Shown: positions 15,333 to 22,974 of the stretch, one piece after another
How the letters are laid out: the number at the start of each line of letters is the position of its first letter
Numbering within the stretch: the first letter of the stretch is position 1
Assembly: GCA_020833005.1 (NCBI GenBank)
Contig: JAJHRD010000013.1
Location: forward strand, 1-35,000
Direction: 5' to 3'
DNA: 35,000 nt
Source of the DNA: Candidatus Methanomethylicota archaeon
Lineage (GTDB): Archaea > Thermoproteota > Methanomethylicia > Culexarchaeales > Culexarchaeaceae
Notes under the pieces: model-generated
Databases searched by the model: none
Told to the model about the DNA's origin: nothing
Seen by the model: only the letters and a program-made list of their open reading frames with translations
Translations under genes and position numbers: made by a program

Positions 15333-16784
15333 TTGACTAAACCTAAAATAAAAGTTTTAGACGATAATGAAATTCTGGAGATCCACTGGAGATCACTAAG
15401 CATATTGAGCAAAGTTGGTGTTAAGGTAGATCATAAGGGGGCTCTTAAATTACTGCAAAATATAGGAGCTGAAGTTGATTTAAACAGTGGAATAGCAAAA
15501 ATACCAGAATACATTGTGAGAGAAGCTTTGAAGAAGACGCCAAGCATAATTAAATTGTATTATCGTGACGGCAAAAGATTCATTGAACTATACGGAGACA
15601 ACACATACTTCGATGTTGGCTCATCCGCATACTACTACATGGACTACAAAAACAATGAAATAAGGAGACCAACATCAAAGGATTTAGCGGAAGTAGCCAA
15701 AGTTACAGATTTCCTCCCAAACACCCACATAATGTCAACGGCACTAGTGCCTTCAGACATCCCGGAAATAATTGCTGATAGATGGAGAATGTATGTTGTA
15801 GCGAAAAACTGCACCAAACCAATAGATACTGGAGCATTCACCATGGAAGGAGTTCCAGACGCAATTAAAATAATGGCTTCAATAATTGGAGAGGAAAATG
15901 TTAGTATGAAGCCATTCATGATATTTGCAGCATGCCCATCACCACCACTCAAATGGAGTGAACTGACAACACAAAACCTAATGGACTGCGCCAAATATGG
16001 AATACCAGCACACATAATACCAATGCCCCAAACAGGAGGGACATCCCCAGCAACCATCGCAGGCTCAATAGTTCAATCCAATGCAGAATTCCTAGCTGGA
16101 CTCGTAATAGCACAATTCACAAAGCCAAGCGCACCAATAGTCTACAGCGGTTCACCAACAGTATTCGACCAGAGATTTGCAACCTCATGCACTGGATACA
16201 TAGAAGTTGGATTAATATCAGCAGCATTCTCACAACTTGCAAAATTCTACAATATCCCAAGCGCATCATACACCATGGTAAGCGATTCAAAAACCATTGA
16301 TTCACAATCAGCCATAGAATCATCCTTAGGTGCATTAATATCAGTCCTATCTGGAATAAACATGGCAATAGGCTCCGGAATGCTACTAGAAGAGAACTGC
16401 ATAAGCCTAATAAAACTTGTTATAGATGATGATATAGCAGGCTCAGCATTAAGATTTGCAAGAGGGATACAGGTAGATGTGGATACATTGGCTGAGGAGG
16501 TTATAAGGGAAGCTGGACCTGGAGGATTATTCCTAAAACACAAACATACACGTGAATGGTGGAGGAAAGAACACTACATACCAAAACTATTCGATAAGAG
16601 GACATATGACATGTGGAAAAAGCTTGGATCAAAAGATCTAAACACAATTGCAAAGGAAAACGTTGAGAAAATCCTTAAAGAACATGTCGTAGAACCATTA
16701 CCAAAAGATGTGGAGAAAATGCTCGATGAAACCATGAAAAACATAGCACACAAATATGGAATAGAGAAATTGCCAGAAATATAA
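15333..16784 (+). CDS. MttB-family methyltransferase without pyrrolysine
   Basis: A trimethylamine methyltransferase-superfamily protein of about 483 residues. Visible family elements are IHWRSLSILSKVGVKV with IGAEVDLNSGIAKIP, DVGSSAYYYMDYKNNEIRRP, MPQTGGTSPATIAGSI, VSDSKTIDSQSAIESSLGAL and GSGMLLEENC. It is one uninterrupted frame with no in-frame TAG, so it lacks the pyrrolysine of true MttB. It belongs with the glycine betaine, proline betaine, carnitine or unknown quaternary-amine demethylases (MtgB, MtpB, MtxB). It should methylate the corrinoid protein encoded just upstream. TTG 15333 is preferred because GAGGTG at 15321-15326 has the right spacing; GTG 15324 is the alternative. The substrate is not known. 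Confidence 0.88.
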   Translation: MTKPKIKVLDDNEILEIHWRSLSILSKVGVKVDHKGALKLLQNIGAEVDLNSGIAKIPEYIVREALKKTPSIIKLYYRDGKRFIELYGDNTYFDVGSSAYYYMDYKNNEIRRPTSKDLAEVAKVTDFLPNTHIMSTALVPSDIPEIIADRWRMYVVAKNCTKPIDTGAFTMEGVPDAIKIMASIIGEENVSMKPFMIFAACPSPPLKWSELTTQNLMDCAKYGIPAHIIPMPQTGGTSPATIAGSIVQSNAEFLAGLVIAQFTKPSAPIVYSGSPTVFDQRFATSCTGYIEVGLISAAFSQLAKFYNIPSASYTMVSDSKTIDSQSAIESSLGALISVLSGINMAIGSGMLLEENCISLIKLVIDDDIAGSALRFARGIQVDVDTLAEEVIREAGPGGLFLKHKHTREWWRKEHYIPKLFDKRTYDMWKKLGSKDLNTIAKENVEKILKEHVVEPLPKDVEKMLDETMKNIAHKYGIEKLPEI

Positions 16785-16810
16785 AACGCATAAAATAAAA
16801 TTACTCTATA

Positions 16811-16816
16811 TTTTTT
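16811..16816 (+). terminator. Oligo-T terminator after the methyltransferase cassette
   Basis: TTTTTT within an A+T-rich tract about 27 nt after the MttB-type stop codon. Archaeal RNA polymerase terminates on short T runs. Confidence 0.35.
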
Positions 16817-16906
16817 AATCTAAAGTTCTTTGATTCATAAGGATTTTGATGGTAATTATGTCAACTTTAGTTATATGGACTAAAATATCTAGGAGGGCAT
16901 ACTACT

Positions 16907-18430
16907 TCAACTTCGTATATGTGGGATAGGTTTTAGTGTATCAACTGGAATAGCTTTCCTCGCTCTCGGAATACTAATGCTTCTACACTTTCTCCGCACA
17001 ATATTTATGAAAAGCTTGTAGAATGGGTAAATGAGTTTGCCACGCCATCCATTGAAATACTGCTTTGATAATTCATCAATCCAGTAAAGATCATGCTCCA
17101 AACACTTAATAAGCAACTCAATATGCAATTCATTCATATCCTCAAATCTAAACCAATCTTCATACTTCAATTTCCCAAGGGGGACGAAGAGTAATGGGAC
17201 TATTAAGCTCTTAAACCATTTAAGACTTTCTACAAGTTCTATAGTCTTTATAATATCATCCTCAGTTTCTTGCGGTAACCCTGCAATTAACGTGCATGCT
17301 GGGAAAATATTGTTATCCATCATTATCCCAGCAGCTGTTTTAACAAGTTCAGGCCACTCCTCAGGCTCGAAAGGCTTAGCTTTTGCCGGCATAACCCTCT
17401 TTACGAGTTCAGGTGAACCAGTCTCTATACCTATCTCTACACCCAACCACCTCTGCCTTCCATCAATGACGATTTCGGAAATCTCTTCAATAAGCTTTGG
17501 CTTTGAAGCTATAGCGGCTATTGAAGCATGACTCCAGCCAATACTTGAAAAATGGCTTTTAAATAGTTTATGTAATTTTAAAACCTTCTCTTCATCTGGT
17601 ATAACACTCTTAGAACCATATAGTAGGACGTCTTCAGCATGTATTATTGCGGATTTCAATCCAGCCTTAACATTAACCATAATCTCCTTCTCTATCTTTT
17701 CGTATGGGTACCAGCGTAGAGGTCTTAAAGTTACACTGCAAAATTCACATCCACGACAACATCCCCGTCCAACTTCAATTAAACCATTTATTGATGGATT
17801 TCTTATATCTGGAATTTCATCTATGCTTGGAACTTCATCAAATTTAACTTCATAGAATTTTGGGAGTTCACCGCCTTCAATGGCAGTCTTAAATATCTTT
17901 CCAACAACCTTCTCAGCTTCACCATTTATAACACAATCTATTCCATGAACATCAACAAATTCTGGTTTAAGCTTAAACTGCCATGCCCCAGGACCTCCAA
18001 CTATAATCTTCAAACCACGCTTCTTAGCCCTAACAATCTCACGCTTCTCCAATAGCATCCTGAAATATTTAGCAACGTATGGTTCACCGGTCTTCAACAC
18101 ATTGGCGAATGTGGATGAAGCTGGACCTAAACCAAAGGGATCCATAACATGAATCCCCAAAACTTTTGCATCATCTATAAAGCGATCCAAGTGGTCTGGA
18201 TCAACTGTTAAAACATCAAACCCTTCATTCAAAAGTTGAGCTTCAATTTTCCTAAGACCGTAAGGGGCTTGTAAAACCACACCATCCCTATTCTTAACTG
18301 GAGGGAAGAACAACCATCTAAAAAGCCATTCTGGAACCACATTTGGCGGTGCAGAAGCACCAAAACCTAAGAATTCCTGGTTGTGGTGATTGCTCATGAG
18401 AGTCCTATCAGCCGTCAACAGCACCTTCAT
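16907..18430 (-). CDS. B12-binding-domain radical SAM protein (possible lipid methyl/ring-forming enzyme)
   Basis: A protein of 507 residues. The N-terminal part (about 1-170: MKVLLTADRTLMSNHHNQEF, VDPDHLDRFIDDAKVLGIHV, IIVGGPGAWQF) has the look of a cobalamin-binding domain, as in class B radical SAM proteins. Then come the cluster motif GRGCCRGCEFCS (Cys224, Cys228, Cys231) and the TIM-barrel strand VEIGIETGSPELVKRVMPAK. The last ~100 residues are a basic, hydrophobic C-terminal extension (IYPFYKLFINIVRRK) that may touch the membrane. Sulfolobus GDGT ring synthases GrsA/GrsB have this size and architecture, so a role in lipid modification is possible, but other archaeal families share it. 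It is convergent with the MttB-type gene. Confidence 0.82.
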   Translation of the reverse strand: MKVLLTADRTLMSNHHNQEFLGFGASAPPNVVPEWLFRWLFFPPVKNRDGVVLQAPYGLRKIEAQLLNEGFDVLTVDPDHLDRFIDDAKVLGIHVMDPFGLGPASSTFANVLKTGEPYVAKYFRMLLEKREIVRAKKRGLKIIVGGPGAWQFKLKPEFVDVHGIDCVINGEAEKVVGKIFKTAIEGGELPKFYEVKFDEVPSIDEIPDIRNPSINGLIEVGRGCCRGCEFCSVTLRPLRWYPYEKIEKEIMVNVKAGLKSAIIHAEDVLLYGSKSVIPDEEKVLKLHKLFKSHFSSIGWSHASIAAIASKPKLIEEISEIVIDGRQRWLGVEIGIETGSPELVKRVMPAKAKPFEPEEWPELVKTAAGIMMDNNIFPACTLIAGLPQETEDDIIKTIELVESLKWFKSLIVPLLFVPLGKLKYEDWFRFEDMNELHIELLIKCLEHDLYWIDELSKQYFNGWRGKLIYPFYKLFINIVRRKCRSISIPRARKAIPVDTLKPIPHIRS

Positions 18431-18540
18431 TCCCTTATAATCACCATTCGAAAAACGAATATACTACCTAAAAAGTCTTTCTACCATAAAACGGCTAGTA
18501 TAGATCAATAAACATGTGAAATGGAATTCAACTATGAAGG

Positions 18541-19770
18541 TTAACCATCAAATAAACTCTTCAAGTTCAGAATCCTTTTAACATCCCAAACCTCGAGCTT
18601 TTCAGGAGTTCTAGGAAGCATGTCGGCATTGGGCAAGAAGAGGATTCTCCTACAATTGAATCTACTTAGCTTATCTTCGATCTTTGATAATTCAATTCCA
18701 CTAATATCCCCCCACTTTACTTCAACTACAACATTCAATTGCCTGAAATCTGTTAAAGCTATATCCACTTCAAAATCCCTCTCAACTATCTTCTCAGCCC
18801 ATAAGCCAAAAATCTTCGATAACAATTTCGATAGGAACCTTTCAACATAATGTGGAATTTTCAATTCCAAAACCTTCCTAGCTTGTGACGGTTGAATATC
18901 TCTTTCACTAATACCATACTTTGCATCGAGATAGTAATAGTAGTCTGTTACTGGTGAAGCGTGATAATAATAGTATTTGTTCTTACCATAAATTTTAACC
19001 TTTTCAAGTAAGCCAATGTGCTCTAGGATCTTTAGGTATGGATGAACGAAGCTTGGGCTTTCAGCTGGTATAAGCTTGAGGGAGTATAGTTGAGATGTGA
19101 TTTCAGTGGATAGCATCTTGCCATCGGCAACAGCCTTCAATATAGCATCATAAACCCTAGAGTAACTCCTCTCCTCCTCAGTGAATATCTCACCAATGAG
19201 TGAGGGGACTGTTAACCTTATAGTGTATGGCAGAGATTCGAAGAATTCTTCAGAAGCCTCCCAGAGAGGGATAAGCCACGGCTCCCTTAGAAATATGGAA
19301 TACTCTAAAAGTCTTCTAGAATCTTTAATGTATTTTTGCATGTTTTGTAAAATATCCATTTCATCGATTATTCCCATTTTGAAATCTGAGAATAGACCAA
19401 GGATGGGGGAGGATGCTTCAAAAATCTCCTTAGACAACCAAAGCGTCGATGTTACTGCTATAAGTTTCCCCTTAACACCCATACCATGAAGTACATCTAA
19501 AAACTCCTTTGGTAAACGTTGAAACTCATCCACCACTATCGTTTCATCATTCTCCAACCCTTTAATAAGTTCTCTCCTAAAGGCATCATAACCTATGGTT
19601 TCATCGTCAATAAATATGCTTCCACTCCTACCAATGAAATAATATTTATCCCACTTAACATTATTCCTAATGAAAAAGCTCTTACCAACCTTCCTTCTCC
19701 CATAAACCAAAACCCATCTACCAACATTCCTCCACCGATCCAAATCACTAAATCTGATTATACTAACCAT
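18541..19770 (-). CDS. Archaeal AAA ATPase with C-terminal DUF234-like nuclease domain
   Basis: A protein of about 409 residues of the archaeal ATPase family that is widespread in hyperthermophiles. The P-loop is GRRKVGKS (residues 24-31) and Walker B is ETIVVDEFQRLP. A winged-helix middle part contains DGKMLSTEITSQLYSLKLI. The C-terminal domain holds FEVDIALTDFRQLNVVVEVKW, a PD-(D/E)XK-like motif with Asp, Glu and Lys present. The function is unknown; the genes are often mobile or duplicated and may act in DNA repair or defence. The longer frame to 19818 is A+T-rich leader sequence read as a Leu/Ile run, so ATG 19770 was chosen. The gene is divergent from the NagB fusion. Confidence 0.83.
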   Translation of the reverse strand: MVSIIRFSDLDRWRNVGRWVLVYGRRKVGKSFFIRNNVKWDKYYFIGRSGSIFIDDETIGYDAFRRELIKGLENDETIVVDEFQRLPKEFLDVLHGMGVKGKLIAVTSTLWLSKEIFEASSPILGLFSDFKMGIIDEMDILQNMQKYIKDSRRLLEYSIFLREPWLIPLWEASEEFFESLPYTIRLTVPSLIGEIFTEEERSYSRVYDAILKAVADGKMLSTEITSQLYSLKLIPAESPSFVHPYLKILEHIGLLEKVKIYGKNKYYYYHASPVTDYYYYLDAKYGISERDIQPSQARKVLELKIPHYVERFLSKLLSKIFGLWAEKIVERDFEVDIALTDFRQLNVVVEVKWGDISGIELSKIEDKLSRFNCRRILFLPNADMLPRTPEKLEVWDVKRILNLKSLFDG

Positions 19771-19918
19771 AATTAGTATAATTATAATTAGCAACAAATA
19801 AATTTTCCCATGGAACATAAGTAATCTTAGAGTGATAGAGCTTAGCTAAAGAAAGAGATATACAAAATTATGAAGGTAATCTCACTCTTAAATGCATGTA
19901 TGTTAATATGCTGATGAA

Positions 19919-19986
19919 TCCAAATTTTAATTAAATTTAATTTAAATTAATTTTAGTTTAAAAAAAGTTTAATATTTAATTTATAA
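19919..19986. promoter_or_regulatory. Very A+T-rich promoter region with a 14-bp palindrome
   Basis: Almost only A and T between the AAA ATPase and NagB genes. It contains the perfect palindrome TTAATTTAAATTAA (19937-19950), and several TATA-like stretches such as AGTTTAAAAAAAGTTTAA end about 28 nt before ATG 19998. The palindrome could bind a regulator, or may simply reflect base composition. Confidence 0.4.
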
Positions 19987-19997
19987 ACTCATAATTG

Positions 19998-21812
19998 ATG
20001 ATTGAAGTAATTGTTGTAGAGGATTACTGGGAGATGAGTAGGAAGGCTGCACAAATAATTGCGAGACATGTATGGGATAACCCTGAAAGTGTAATTGGAC
20101 TTGCCACTGGCAGTACACCCATTGGAATGTATGATGAATTGATAAAGATGTTTAAACATGGATTAATAGACTTCTCAAAAACTGTAACTTTCAATTTGGA
20201 TGAATATTGGCCTATGAAGAAGAGTAGTCCATACAGCTACCACTACTATATGAGACAGTACTTCTTCAACCATGTAAACATTAAACCTGAAAATATACAT
20301 ATACCGGATGGTGAAGTTAAGTGGGAGGATATTAACGAGCATTGCTCATGGTATGAGGATGAAATTAAGAGTCATGGCGGAATAGATATACAAGTACTTG
20401 GAATAGGTGGAGGATACTATGATGCTGATGGAAGATATATTGGCGGCCACATAGGGTTCAATGAGCCTGGATCACCATTCGATAGTAGAACGAGACTTGT
20501 AAAACTTTCAGAGCAAACCAGGAGCGATAATTCAAGATTCTTCATGAGAATAGAGGAAGTCCCATATTACGCTATAACCATGGGGATAGCAACAATAATG
20601 GAAGCAAGGGAAATAATACTCTTAGCTTCAGGGGAGCATAAAGCCAACAGCATTAGGGAAGCAGTTGAAGGGCCATTAACAAATATGGTTCCAGCATCAA
20701 TACTACAAAAACACAGAAATGTTAAGTTCATAATAGATAAGGGGGCTGCCTCAAGGCTTACCCAAACCATAATGCCATGGCTCCATGGAAATGTAAATTG
20801 GAGTTTGGAGGTTAGGAAGGCTTATAATGGTTTTGAAAACCTCATAACTAGAGCATTAACTTTAACATCAATGAAGATGGGGAAGGAGATAATGAAGATA
20901 GATTTAAACGACCTAGCAACTTTAAAACTTGAGGAACTAGCCAAATTCGATTTGAACGAATTGAAGAGAAGGGTCTTCGAAGATTTGAAGAGTAAAGTTA
21001 TGGATTACGATAAAACTCCAAGGGGGAGGAGGATACTAATATTCTCACCACACCCAGATGATGACGTAATATGCGTAGGGGCAACGATGAAAATATTAAA
21101 TGACACTGGAAACGACGTTAGAATTGCATACATGGTTTCAGGGAATATAGCCGTAAGGGATGACGATATAATAGAAATTGCAAATGAAATTTCCTACAAT
21201 AAAGAGGATTTAATTGAAAACCTAAAGCTTGAGAGAATCCCAATAAAGACATTAATGGATTTAAAAGCCAAAGTCAGAATGATGGAAGCAATAAATGCCG
21301 CTAAAACATTAGGTATAGATGAAGGGAAAATATACTTCCTCAGATTACCATTCTACGAAACTGGCTTCATAATAAAGAATCCAATAACAGAAATGGATGT
21401 AAATGCAACAATCAAAGTTATTGAAGAAGTAAAACCAGAAATAATCATAATGCCAGGGGAAGTGGATGACCCCCATGGAACCCATGGGAAATGCATAGAA
21501 ATAATAAATAAATCCCTTGACAAATTGAACTTGAGAAATGAAATTGATATGTGGCTGTATAAGGGTGGATGGGAAGAGTACATGATATATGAAGCCAACA
21601 TAATAGTTCCATTTAATAGGGAGTTAATGAATTTGAAGATTGAAGCCATAAAGAAGCATAAATCCCAATTAACACCACTATTCCAAGGCTTAGATCCAAG
21701 ACCATTCTGGAAGAGGGCTTTAGATAGAAACAAGTTTAACGGAGATATTCTTAGGAAGATTGGATTAATAGACGCAGAATACGCAGAACTACTCAAACGC
21801 CAAAAACTGTGA
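19998..21812 (+). CDS. NagB (glucosamine-6-phosphate deaminase) fused to a PIG-L deacetylase
   Basis: One frame of about 604 residues with two enzymes. Residues ~1-275 are NagB: LATGSTPIGMYDEL, FNLDEYW, LGIGG, then GHIGFNEPGSPFDSRTR with the active-site His and Glu, and GEHKAN. A helical linker follows (about 275-340). Residues ~345-604 are a PIG-L/LmbE deacetylase: IFSPHPDDDVICVGA, the metal site, and PGEVDDPHGTHGKC with the C-terminal His pair. The natural sequence is deacetylation of N-acetylglucosamine (phosphate), then deamination to fructose-6-phosphate, so one polypeptide could do both. The frame is intact across the junction. ATG 19998 follows an A+T-rich promoter. I recall the same fusion in Bacteroidota, so transfer is possible. 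Confidence 0.87.
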   Translation: MIEVIVVEDYWEMSRKAAQIIARHVWDNPESVIGLATGSTPIGMYDELIKMFKHGLIDFSKTVTFNLDEYWPMKKSSPYSYHYYMRQYFFNHVNIKPENIHIPDGEVKWEDINEHCSWYEDEIKSHGGIDIQVLGIGGGYYDADGRYIGGHIGFNEPGSPFDSRTRLVKLSEQTRSDNSRFFMRIEEVPYYAITMGIATIMEAREIILLASGEHKANSIREAVEGPLTNMVPASILQKHRNVKFIIDKGAASRLTQTIMPWLHGNVNWSLEVRKAYNGFENLITRALTLTSMKMGKEIMKIDLNDLATLKLEELAKFDLNELKRRVFEDLKSKVMDYDKTPRGRRILIFSPHPDDDVICVGATMKILNDTGNDVRIAYMVSGNIAVRDDDIIEIANEISYNKEDLIENLKLERIPIKTLMDLKAKVRMMEAINAAKTLGIDEGKIYFLRLPFYETGFIIKNPITEMDVNATIKVIEEVKPEIIIMPGEVDDPHGTHGKCIEIINKSLDKLNLRNEIDMWLYKGGWEEYMIYEANIIVPFNRELMNLKIEAIKKHKSQLTPLFQGLDPRPFWKRALDRNKFNGDILRKIGLIDAEYAELLKRQKL

Positions 21813-21856
21813 TGTGAAACATTTATTTAAAGGAGAAAACAATTAAAAGTTCTGAA

Positions 21857-21904
21857 GCACCACTAATCAGCCCTTCAAATATGGGGGCTGATGTAAAGTG
21901 GTGC
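21857..21904 (+). promoter_or_regulatory. Hairpin that buries the start of the cysteine-cluster gene
   Basis: GCACCACT (21857-21864) is the exact complement of AGTGGTGC (21897-21904), and ATCAGCCC (21866-21873) of GGGCTGAT (21885-21892). Together they make two 8-bp stems separated by an A/GTAA internal loop, with an 11-nt apical loop. Both GTG start candidates (21898 and 21901) are in the 3' arm, so the RNA would hide them. It may regulate translation, or terminate the upstream gene. Confidence 0.5.
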
Positions 21905-22473
21905 AATTCCAATGCACATTATGTGGTGAATGCTGCAAATGGTACTGGATTCCACTAACACATCTGGATACACTTAGACTGAAAATATATGGAAACCATA
22001 ACCTAAAGAGGATTCTAGACTTAAGAAGTACAGACGATAATGATGAATTTACAGTGGAAGTAGAGGAAGGGAGATACCATCTGGCTTTAGCTAAAATTGA
22101 AGATGCATGCATATTCTTAAATGATGGCAAATGCATAGTTCACGACTATAAACCCCTTACATGCAGATTCTACCCATTCATGTACTCAGTGGGATACAAT
22201 GGGAGGATAACCATAGAAGTTAATAGCGAAGCTGTAGGAAAATGCCCAGGACTAAAAATCGACTCAAAAATAATACCAAAAGAGATTAGGGAGAATTTAA
22301 GGAAGCTTGCAAGGATAAGGTTACTCGAGAAGCAGCTTTGGATAAATACTATCAAATCTTGGAATGAAAATGATGGTAGAAAGAGGAGCTTAAAGGAGTT
22401 AATAGAATTCATAGTTAAGAGAGCTGAAGCTGATATGAATTATCTCTCAAAATTAGGCGTCTGGGTTAAATAA
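21898..22473 (+). CDS. YkgJ-family cysteine cluster protein
   Basis: A protein of 191 residues with the Cys pattern of the YkgJ family (a putative zinc- or iron-chelating domain). It shows CTLCGECC at residues 6-13, then CIFLNDGKCIVHDYKPLTCRFYPF (given as CIFL..GKC and PLTCRFYPF), and a final Cys-Pro (GKCPGL). Such proteins are thought to bind metal or an iron-sulfur cluster, and some act in RNA or protein modification, but no activity is settled. The Cys motif starts at residue 6, so GTG 21898 or GTG 21901 must be the start; there is no upstream in-frame room. It follows the NagB fusion by 85 nt. A long hairpin covers the start. Confidence 0.82.
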   Translation: MVQFQCTLCGECCKWYWIPLTHLDTLRLKIYGNHNLKRILDLRSTDDNDEFTVEVEEGRYHLALAKIEDACIFLNDGKCIVHDYKPLTCRFYPFMYSVGYNGRITIEVNSEAVGKCPGLKIDSKIIPKEIRENLRKLARIRLLEKQLWINTIKSWNENDGRKRSLKELIEFIVKRAEADMNYLSKLGVWVK

Positions 22474-22487
22474 ATGTGAATTAAGGT

Positions 22488-22940
22488 TCAGGATTTACGA
22501 GTTTCAATATCAAATCTCTTAAGCTCCTCTATATTCCCCAATTCAGATGGATCTGGCTTAACTACGGAAAACCACTCATCAAGAATCTCCCTAGCAACCT
22601 CCTCCGAGAGTAATCTAGCACTCAATGCAAGCACATTTGCATCATTCCAAAGTCTAGCACCCCTAGCAGTTTTAGCATCAAAACATAGAGCTGCACGAAC
22701 CCCACAAACCTTATTTGCAGCTATACTAACCCCAGTACCAGTATAACATATGACTATACCCATATCCACTTCACCCCTAGCCACAAGTTCAGCAACTTCC
22801 AAGCCAACCTTAACCCATGGATAAGGATTACCAGTGGATAGGGAACCTATGGGGATTACCTCAACCCCCCTCCTCTTAAGCTCTTCAACAATGAATCGAG
22901 CAATACTGTAATTATCATCTGAACCTACAGCAACCTTCAT
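22488..22940 (-). CDS. RpiB/LacAB-family sugar-phosphate isomerase
   Basis: A 150-residue enzyme fold: MKVAVGSDD at the N-terminus, IVICYTGTGVSIAANKV with the base Cys and phosphate-binding glycines, and VRAALCFDAKTARGARLWND then ANVLALSARLL. RpiB interconverts ribose-5- and ribulose-5-phosphate; LacAB acts on galactose-6-phosphate. In many RpiB proteins the motif reads HNDANVL with a His that opens the sugar ring; here that His is Trp, so the substrate may differ. The frame continues upstream to 23045, but this is inside the threonine synthase gene; ATG 22940 matches the family start. It lies 34 nt after that gene on the same strand. Confidence 0.82.
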   Translation of the reverse strand: MKVAVGSDDNYSIARFIVEELKRRGVEVIPIGSLSTGNPYPWVKVGLEVAELVARGEVDMGIVICYTGTGVSIAANKVCGVRAALCFDAKTARGARLWNDANVLALSARLLSEEVAREILDEWFSVVKPDPSELGNIEELKRFDIETRKS

Positions 22941-22974
22941 ACAATAGAAAATCAGTGAAGGGGGGATAAAAGAG

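Noticed and set aside
15333-16784. A pyrrolysine (in-frame TAG) in the MttB-type gene
   Set aside because: The frame is read through without any TAG, so the protein is of the non-pyrrolysine type.
16815-16906. A short plus-strand frame of ~27 codons after the MttB-type gene, running into the radical SAM gene
   Set aside because: It is mostly an antisense reading of the radical SAM C-terminus and its composition is unremarkable.
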